Assembly (NCBI RefSeq): GCF_000024605.1
Contig: NC_013385.1
Span: 1,688,175-1,752,174 of the forward strand
Origin: Ammonifex degensii KC4
GTDB taxonomy: Bacteria; Bacillota; Desulfotomaculia; Desulfotomaculales; Ammonificaceae
DNA length: 64,000 nt
Direction of reading: 5' to 3'
A program made the translations under genes and the position numbers. Shown one piece after another: positions 58,858 through 64,000 of this stretch (the stretch's first letter is position 1; each line of letters begins with the position of its first letter). Below the pieces are notes generated by a model. It had not been told where the DNA came from and searched no databases. It was given only the letters and a program-made list of their open reading frames with translations.

Positions 58858-59682
58858 TTAGATGAGCCGCCGAGCCGTCACGAAGTGGCTGCTCCAATAA
58901 CTTTCGTAAAGTGAGTTGTAGCGCACGCAGCCACGGCTGCTGCTGGCATGGATGAACCGGCCATCTCCTAGGTAAATGCCCACATGGTCGATCCCGTACC
59001 CTTCGGTGCAGAAGAAGAGCAGGTCACCGGGCTTAAGTTCGTAGCGGGACACGGGGACACCATAGTAGCTCTGGGCATCCGCCGAGTGGGGAAGGTAAAT
59101 CCCGAAGCGGCCGAAGACGTGCTTGACGAAACCGGAGCAGTCGAAACCCGTCTCCGGGCTCTCTCCCGCCCAGCGATAGCGCGTACCCAGAAGGGAAGCG
59201 GCGTAGTCGAGCATGCGCTGAACCTCTACCCGACCTCCTCCGCGGGAAGGAGCAGGTGCCGGCTGGCTTCCACTGCTACCGGGAATGGCGAGGACCTGTC
59301 CTGGGTAGATAATAGTGGATGTGAGCCCGTTGGCCTCCATCAGATCCTGGACCGTAACTCCGTACTTCACGGCTATATTCCAGAGACAATCGCCTGGCTG
59401 TACCACGTGGGTGGTAGCCGGATCGGCTTCGGACGAAGAGACGGGAACTGGGCTTGCCCCGCTATCGGGCAGCACCAAAACCTGACCGGGGTAAATGGTG
59501 GTAGAGGTTAGCTTATTGATCTTCACCAGCGTCTGCCAAGTGGTTCCATGAGCAACGGCTATGCTCCAAAGGCAATCGCCCGGCTGTACCACGTAGGTAG
59601 CCGACTCCGCCCTCCCAACCCCCACCCCTAAGACCAGCGCGAAGACTAGCGATAAAAGAAACGCCTTGGCGTTTCCGGACAG
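58858..59682 (-). CDS. Secreted LysM-LysM-NlpC/P60 peptidoglycan hydrolase
   Basis: 274 residues from an inferred CTG start at 59682, eight bases after AAGGAGG. A stop closes the frame just upstream, and no ATG, GTG or TTG lies between it and the CTG. This start restores a signal peptide (AKAFLLSLVFALVLGVGVG); the next standard start (GTG at 59625) would remove most of it. Two LysM repeats (YVVQPGDCLWSIAVAHG and HVVQPGDCLWNIAVKYG) precede an NlpC/P60 domain with catalytic Cys in DCSGFVKHVF and His in DHVGIYLGDG. It cleaves peptide cross-links in the cell wall. Confidence 0.83.
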   Translation of the reverse strand: MSGNAKAFLLSLVFALVLGVGVGRAESATYVVQPGDCLWSIAVAHGTTWQTLVKINKLTSTTIYPGQVLVLPDSGASPVPVSSSEADPATTHVVQPGDCLWNIAVKYGVTVQDLMEANGLTSTIIYPGQVLAIPGSSGSQPAPAPSRGGGRVEVQRMLDYAASLLGTRYRWAGESPETGFDCSGFVKHVFGRFGIYLPHSADAQSYYGVPVSRYELKPGDLLFFCTEGYGIDHVGIYLGDGRFIHASSSRGCVRYNSLYESYWSSHFVTARRLI

Positions 59683-59782
59683 AAATCTCGCCTCCTTTCT
59701 CTATTTTCCTTCCTTCTCTTCGCTCTCCTGGGCCGCGCTTCCTTGTGGATAACCATCTGATGCCAGAAAACTTTTAAGTGTT

Positions 59783-59819
59783 AAAAAAGAGAAAAGGGCG
59801 AGACAGTACTGTCTCGCCC
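59783..59819 (-). terminator. Intrinsic terminator of cca (24-bp perfect palindrome)
   Basis: GGGCGAGACAGT/ACTGTCTCGCCC at 59796-59819 is fully self-complementary. On the minus strand TTTTCTCTTTTTT follows. It is 16 bp past the cca stop. Confidence 0.85.
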
Positions 59820-59834
59820 TCAGCTTTGAGCAGC

Positions 59835-61256
59835 TTAAACCGGCCTACTCCACCGTCTTTCAACAAAGCGCCACAAGGCCTCTCGCTCGTTCGGCAGCCG
59901 GCCGCTTTGCACTTCACGCAAAAGCTCCCTCTGCGCCTTCCCTATCTGCGGCCCCTCCCCTAGAAGGGTCACCAAATCCTTGCCGGTAAGGGCCAGGTCA
60001 GAAGGATAGAAAGGCAGTCTTGTCAGGATTTCCTCCACCAACTGCCGGAGTTCTTCCAACTCTCGCAACCTCTTCTCCGCTTCCACCTTTCCCCCTTCCA
60101 GATCGGCCCGACGCAAGGCAAAAAGCTCATCCAGGGCGGTTTCCAGCTCGCGGCGGTTGTGGAACTCACCGGCCAAGCGGCTTATCCACTTGATCACGTT
60201 TCTCTCCTTGAGTCCAGGCAGAAACATATGGTGCCGGATCAAGAAAACCGCCCGGCGGGCAATTTGGGGACGAACGCGCAGGCGCCGCAAAATCCTGGCC
60301 GCTATCTGGGCAGAGTGCACTTCGTGCCGATGGTCGCAGAGTTCCCCCCGCCGGTTGAGCTTCCTTACCCCCGGCAACCCCTTAGCCACATCATGCAAAA
60401 GGGCAGCCCAGCGCAGGGCAATCTGGGGCGGGCAGTTCTGCAAGACAGCCATGGTGTGGCCCCAGACATCGTACTGGTGGTAGCGGGGGTTCTGGGCCAC
60501 CCCGTAGAGCCGGGCCAGTTCGGGCAGAATGGGCACCTGCTCTTCCCGGCCCTTATTCTTTCGCCGGCAGAAAGAAAGAAGAAGCCCCGCCTCCCGAAGA
60601 AGCTCAAAGCCTACGTTGGGATAGTCGGAAATAAGGATACGCTCTATTTCGTCCCGGACGCGCTCCACCGAAAGGCGGGCCACCCTCTCCTTCACCTGGG
60701 AAAGGGCCGATCTCGTTCGAGGCTCCACCTGATAACCGAGCTGGGCGGCAAAGCGACAGGCCCGAAAAGCACGCAAGGCATCTTCCTGGAAGCGCTTTAT
60801 GGGGTTCCCTACCGCCCGGATGATCCTCCGGCGCAGGTCTTCCTGCCCACCGAAAGGGTCGTAAAGCTTTCCCCGCAGGTCCATGGCCATGGCGTTAATG
60901 GTGAAGTCCCGCCGCGCCAAGTCCTCCTCCAGGCGGCCGAGAAAGTCCACCTTTTCCGGCCGGTGGGGATCCTCCCCGTAGACCTCGCTGCGGAAGGTGG
61001 CCACCTCTACCAAGCTACCTTCGACCAGCACCCCCACCACACCGAAAGCCGCCCCGTAAGTAACGGCCTTCAAGCCTTTCTGCACGACCAGGTCCAGCAC
61101 CTCTTGTGGTCGGGCAGAAGTAGCCACGTCGAGGTCCACCGGAGGCTTCCCCAGAAGATAGTCCCGCACCGCTCCGCCCACCACGTAAGCCTCAAAGCCC
61201 GCTTCCTCCAGCATTTTCAGCACTTTGATCAGCGGAACAGGCCAGGTCACCGTCAA
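59835..61256 (-). CDS. cca: CCA-adding enzyme/poly(A) polymerase family with HD domain
   Basis: 473 residues. The class II nucleotidyltransferase head has VVGGAVRDYLLGKP and DLDVAT with the two catalytic Asp, then RRDFTINAMAMDLRG and RAFRACRFAAQLG. A C-terminal HD domain follows (HTMAVLQNC, ALLHDVAKG, HEVHSAQIA, HHM). It repairs or adds the tRNA 3' CCA end, even though all three tRNAs here encode CCA. Some relatives only add A or CC; this cannot be told from sequence alone. Confidence 0.9.
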   Translation of the reverse strand: MTVTWPVPLIKVLKMLEEAGFEAYVVGGAVRDYLLGKPPVDLDVATSARPQEVLDLVVQKGLKAVTYGAAFGVVGVLVEGSLVEVATFRSEVYGEDPHRPEKVDFLGRLEEDLARRDFTINAMAMDLRGKLYDPFGGQEDLRRRIIRAVGNPIKRFQEDALRAFRACRFAAQLGYQVEPRTRSALSQVKERVARLSVERVRDEIERILISDYPNVGFELLREAGLLLSFCRRKNKGREEQVPILPELARLYGVAQNPRYHQYDVWGHTMAVLQNCPPQIALRWAALLHDVAKGLPGVRKLNRRGELCDHRHEVHSAQIAARILRRLRVRPQIARRAVFLIRHHMFLPGLKERNVIKWISRLAGEFHNRRELETALDELFALRRADLEGGKVEAEKRLRELEELRQLVEEILTRLPFYPSDLALTGKDLVTLLGEGPQIGKAQRELLREVQSGRLPNEREALWRFVERRWSRPV

Positions 61257-61282
61257 CCAAGTTCTCCTTTCCCAACCTTCGA

Positions 61283-62704
61283 TTAGTCGGTACCCTTAAC
61301 CACCGCCAGGGGGCACATGCGCGCCACCTTGCGGGTTATCCCCCGGTCCACCAGGGTCTGGATTACCTGCTCGATATCCTTGTAGGCGGTGGGGGACTCG
61401 TCCAGCAGATCCTTGTAGGAGCGGACGTTATACACCACGTCCCCCATAGCCCGCTCGAACTCCTCCTTGGTTATCTTCTTCTCCGCCGCCGTGCGGGAGA
61501 GGAGTCTTCCTGCCCCGTGGTTTACCGAGAAGAAGGTTTCGGCGGCCTTCTCCGTGCCTACTAACACGTAAGAAGCTGTCCCCATGCTTCCCGGGATCAG
61601 GGCCGGATGCCCGGTGCGGCGGTAAACAGGAGGGTTGGCGGGGTGCCCGGCACAGAGGGCTCGCGTGGCTCCCTTCCGGTGCACCAGCAGGCGCCTTCCT
61701 CCGTGCTCTTCCCACTTGGCGATGTTGTGGGCCACGTCGTAGACTAGCCGGAAGCCCATCTCCTCGGGCGACTGCCCTAGAACGTCGGCAAAAGCGCGGG
61801 CTATATCGGCCATGATGATCTGCCGGTTGGAGAAAGCGAAGTTCACCGCGCAGGCCATGGCCTGATAGTAGGCCCTACCCTCCGGCGAGTTGATGGGAGC
61901 GCAGGCTAAACCCCGATCCGGCAGCTCTATGCCGTAACGCTTGGCTGCCGCTGCCAGCCTGTTAGTGTAGTCGGTGCAGATCTGGTGCCCGAAGCCCCGG
62001 CTGCCGGTGTGAATCATTATCGTGAGCTGCCCCTCAAAAAGGCCGAAGCACCGGGCCAACTCCTCGTCGAAGACATCCGTCACCCGCTGGATTTCGATGA
62101 AGTGGTTGCCCCCGCCCAGTGTCCCCAGCTGCACCTCTCCGCGCTCACAGGCCCGGCGGGAGCAGGCTGAGATGTCCGCCCCGGGAAGGCAGCCCATTTC
62201 CTCGATGTACTCCTCATCCCCCGGCTGCCCGAAACCCGCCTCGATCACCGCCGTCACGCCTCGGTGCACCACTTCTTCAAAAATGCGCCGCGTGATCCCC
62301 TGGTGCTTCCCCTTTTTGCCTACACCCGTGGGTACGTAGTGCTCTATCCGCTCGATCAAACGGCGCAAGAGGCTCTTGTTGAAGTGGCGGGCCTCCAAGT
62401 CAGTACGGATAAGCCGCACCCCGCAGTTTATGTCCATCCCCACCGCTCCCGCCGATATGACCCCGTCGGGGGCTACAGCCATCACCCCGCCGATAGGGAG
62501 ACCAAAGCCCTCGTGAATGTCGGGCATGCCAATGACTGGCTCCACCACCCCTGGCAGACAAGCGGCGTTCATCAGTTGCTCCAAAGCCTTATCTTCTCCT
62601 AGGAAGCGGCGGAGATAATCGTTTACGTAGATCACGGCGTCGACCCGCATCTTCCCCCGCCGGGGGATCCGATAGCGGTTGAGACCATCGCGTACCAACT
62701 CCAT
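61283..62704 (-). CDS. rtcB: RNA-splicing ligase RtcB
   Basis: 473 residues. MPDIHEGFGLPIGGV, GAVGMDINCGVRLI (metal Asp and Cys), LGTLGGGNHFIEIQ, HTGSRGFGHQ, GSMGTASYVLV and the guanylylated-His motif NHGAGRLLSR are all intact. It joins 2',3'-cyclic-phosphate or 3'-phosphate RNA ends to 5'-OH ends with GTP and Mn. No archease gene is adjacent. It stands 26 bp upstream of cca, another RNA 3'-end enzyme, probably in one transcript. Confidence 0.95.
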   Translation of the reverse strand: MELVRDGLNRYRIPRRGKMRVDAVIYVNDYLRRFLGEDKALEQLMNAACLPGVVEPVIGMPDIHEGFGLPIGGVMAVAPDGVISAGAVGMDINCGVRLIRTDLEARHFNKSLLRRLIERIEHYVPTGVGKKGKHQGITRRIFEEVVHRGVTAVIEAGFGQPGDEEYIEEMGCLPGADISACSRRACERGEVQLGTLGGGNHFIEIQRVTDVFDEELARCFGLFEGQLTIMIHTGSRGFGHQICTDYTNRLAAAAKRYGIELPDRGLACAPINSPEGRAYYQAMACAVNFAFSNRQIIMADIARAFADVLGQSPEEMGFRLVYDVAHNIAKWEEHGGRRLLVHRKGATRALCAGHPANPPVYRRTGHPALIPGSMGTASYVLVGTEKAAETFFSVNHGAGRLLSRTAAEKKITKEEFERAMGDVVYNVRSYKDLLDESPTAYKDIEQVIQTLVDRGITRKVARMCPLAVVKGTD

Positions 62705-62744
62705 AAACCTATATCCCTCCCCTTTTAATCACTTTTAAAGGTGC

Positions 62745-63854
62745 TTAGAGGTAAACGCGCGGTACCCTGGCACTTACGGCGCAAACTACCTCATAGTTGA
62801 TGGTGCCGATTTTCTCCGCCAGTTCTTCTACCGGCAGGGAGACCTCTCCTTGCCTGCCGAAGAGCACCACTTCTTCGCCCGGTTCCACCTCTCCCAGTTC
62901 GGTGGCATCCACTATCAGCTGGTCCATGCACACCCTCCCCACCACCGGCACGCGACGCCCACGCAGCAAGACCTCTCCCTTATTGCTCAAAAGGCGGCTG
63001 TAGCCGTCACCGTAACCCGCCGCCACCGTGGCCAGAAGGGAAGGCCGAGAGGTACGGTAGGTCCAGCCGTAGCTCACCGGGAAGCCCGCTCCCACCCGCT
63101 TCACCTGCACCACCCGGGCCTTCAAAGTCATGGCCGGGGAGAGATTCACCCGGGCCGAAGGAAAAGGAAGAAGCCCGTAAAGCATGATTCCCGGCCGCAC
63201 CATATCCAGGTGCGATTCCCGAAAGCGGATCAGAGCCGCGCTGTTGGCCGCGTGCCGCAGAGGAATGGAGAGACCTGCTCGCTCTAGCTCCTCTAATAGC
63301 ATTATAAACTTTTCCAGCTGGTCGCGGGTCGGCTTTTCGTCGGGCAAGTCAGCGCAGGCGAAGTGGGTATAAATGCCTTCTACTTCCACCCGGGGAAGAG
63401 CAGCCAAGCGCAGAATGGCCTCCTTACCGGCGGGTTCGGCTTTAAAGCCCAGCCTCCCCATGCCCGTGTCCACTTTAAAGTGCACCTTCAGCCGCTTGCC
63501 CTCCCGCTGCGCTATTCCCGCCCACTCCCGCAAAATGTCTTCGCTGTAGGCGGTAAGGGTTACCTCCTGGGCCAGAAGAGCAGGGCATTCGGCCGGATGC
63601 ACGTACCCCAAAACTAAAATGGGGTGGTCCACCCCCTCACGTCTGAGCTCCAAGGCTTCCTGCCCTCGCGCCACTCCCAGCCAGTCTACGCCCGCCTCCT
63701 CCAAGATCTTGGCCACCGGCACCAGCCCGTGCCCGTAAGCATTGGCTTTCACTATCCCCATTACCCGGACCGAGGGCCCCACTATCTCCTTTACTACCCG
63801 CAGGTTGTGCCGCAGGGCCTCCCGGCTAACTTCAGCCCAGACGGGACAATCCAT
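62745..63854 (-). CDS. alr: Alanine racemase
   Basis: 369 residues. The PLP-binding lysine is in [14 protein letters not shown], the substrate-side tyrosine in VSYGWTYRT, with further family motifs [12 protein letters not shown] and [11 protein letters not shown]. It makes D-alanine for peptidoglycan. It overlaps the end of the NAD(P)HX repair gene by 23 bp, an arrangement (nnr-alr) common in Firmicutes. Confidence 0.93.
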   Translation of the reverse strand: MDCPVWAEVSREALRHNLRVVKEIVGPSVRVMGIVKANAYGHGLVPVAKILEEAGVDWLGVARGQEALELRREGVDHPILVLGYVHPAECPALLAQEVTLTAYSEDILREWAGIAQREGKRLKVHFKVDTGMGRLGFKAEPAGKEAILRLAALPRVEVEGIYTHFACADLPDEKPTRDQLEKFIMLLEELERAGLSIPLRHAANSAALIRFRESHLDMVRPGIMLYGLLPFPSARVNLSPAMTLKARVVQVKRVGAGFPVSYGWTYRTSRPSLLATVAAGYGDGYSRLLSNKGEVLLRGRRVPVVGRVCMDQLIVDATELGEVEPGEEVVLFGRQGEVSLPVEELAEKIGTINYEVVCAVSARVPRVYL

Positions 63855-64000
63855 GCTCTTCGCGAACCTCCTCAGCTTCGGTTACTCGCCGCCAGGCCAG
63901 GGGAAGCCGCTCCAACAGGTCTCCAGCTATAAGCCCGGCCTCCCCCTTCTCTTTTGCCGCCAGATCCCCGGCCAGCCCGTGCAGGTAAACCCCGGCCGCC
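63832..64000 (-). CDS. NAD(P)H-hydrate dehydratase (NnrD-type), C-terminal end, partial
   Basis: Only the last 55 codons are in the window; the gene continues past the right edge. [19 protein letters not shown] and [18 protein letters not shown] match the C-terminal end of the ADP/ATP-dependent NAD(P)HX dehydratase, often fused to the NnrE epimerase. It repairs hydrated NAD(P)H. The start and catalytic Asp are outside the window. Confidence 0.82.
   Translation of the reverse strand, partial: AAGVYLHGLAGDLAAKEKGEAGLIAGDLLERLPLAWRRVTEAEEVREEHGLSRLG

Overview
The window reads as chromosome from a GC-rich (about 60%), probably thermophilic, anaerobic, spore-forming member of the Firmicutes of the Moorella/Ammonifex/Desulfotomaculum kind. 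This is an inference, not a database match. Support comes from the clostridial macromolecular-synthesis cluster (recO-glyQ-glyS-ccpN-ppsR-ppsA-thpR-dgt-dnaG-rpoD), DnaD and a DnaI-like loader, a SleB-type spore-cortex hydrolase, dissimilatory-type ATP sulfurylase, an aldehyde:ferredoxin oxidoreductase with its ferredoxin, 2-hydroxyacyl-CoA dehydratase-type Fe-S proteins, cobalamin salvage and one selenocysteine gene.

Layout. 1-13.4 kb: tail of a penicillin-binding protein, fatty-acid kinase pair (FakA-like/DegV), then minus-strand genes: DRTGG protein with ADP-forming acyl-CoA synthetase, SleB, DnaD/DnaI, a DUF503-CobU fusion, and a four-gene operon of a TtcA-like protein, two HgdB-like proteins and their activase. 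13.5-16.9 kb: amphi-Trp protein with GAPDH, then sat and a small partner gene. 17.0-18.7 kb: a large TnpB-family gene whose 3' end abuts a truncated pilin gene. 18.8-29.0 kb: a complete type IV pilus operon on the minus strand (pilB-T-C, pilin, minor pilins, PilX-like, pilM-N-O, pilD). 29.2-42 kb: three tRNAs, rpoD, dnaG and the rest of the macromolecular-synthesis cluster.

41.9-47.0 kb is a wrecked redox operon. A small CXXC membrane-protein gene of the CD1871A type is cut in two by a TnpB-only element, which an IS481-family element has in turn entered, leaving a 16-bp target duplication. The last gene of that operon, a TlpA-like lipoprotein thioredoxin, is frameshifted in a run of six G. 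47.0-50.0 kb: YkgJ-type protein, four-cluster ferredoxin and AOR. 50-52.3 kb: endonuclease IV, a HEAT-repeat protein, a HesB-like selenoprotein that a standard ORF search misses (in-frame TGA plus SECIS-like hairpin), and a divergent CsoR-family regulator with a Cys-Tyr-Cys site. 52.2-58.8 kb: a DNA-end-processing operon (DUF4405 protein, NurA, HerA, Mre11-like, and a Rad50-like ATPase divided over three overlapping genes). 58.8-64 kb: NlpC/P60 hydrolase, CCA-adding enzyme, RtcB, alanine racemase and the tail of an NAD(P)HX dehydratase.

Strongest leads: the three-part Rad50 within a NurA-HerA-Mre11 operon; the selenoprotein with its divergent, possibly persulfide-sensing regulator; and the nested mobile elements with their reconstructable target gene. 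No CRISPR array was seen.
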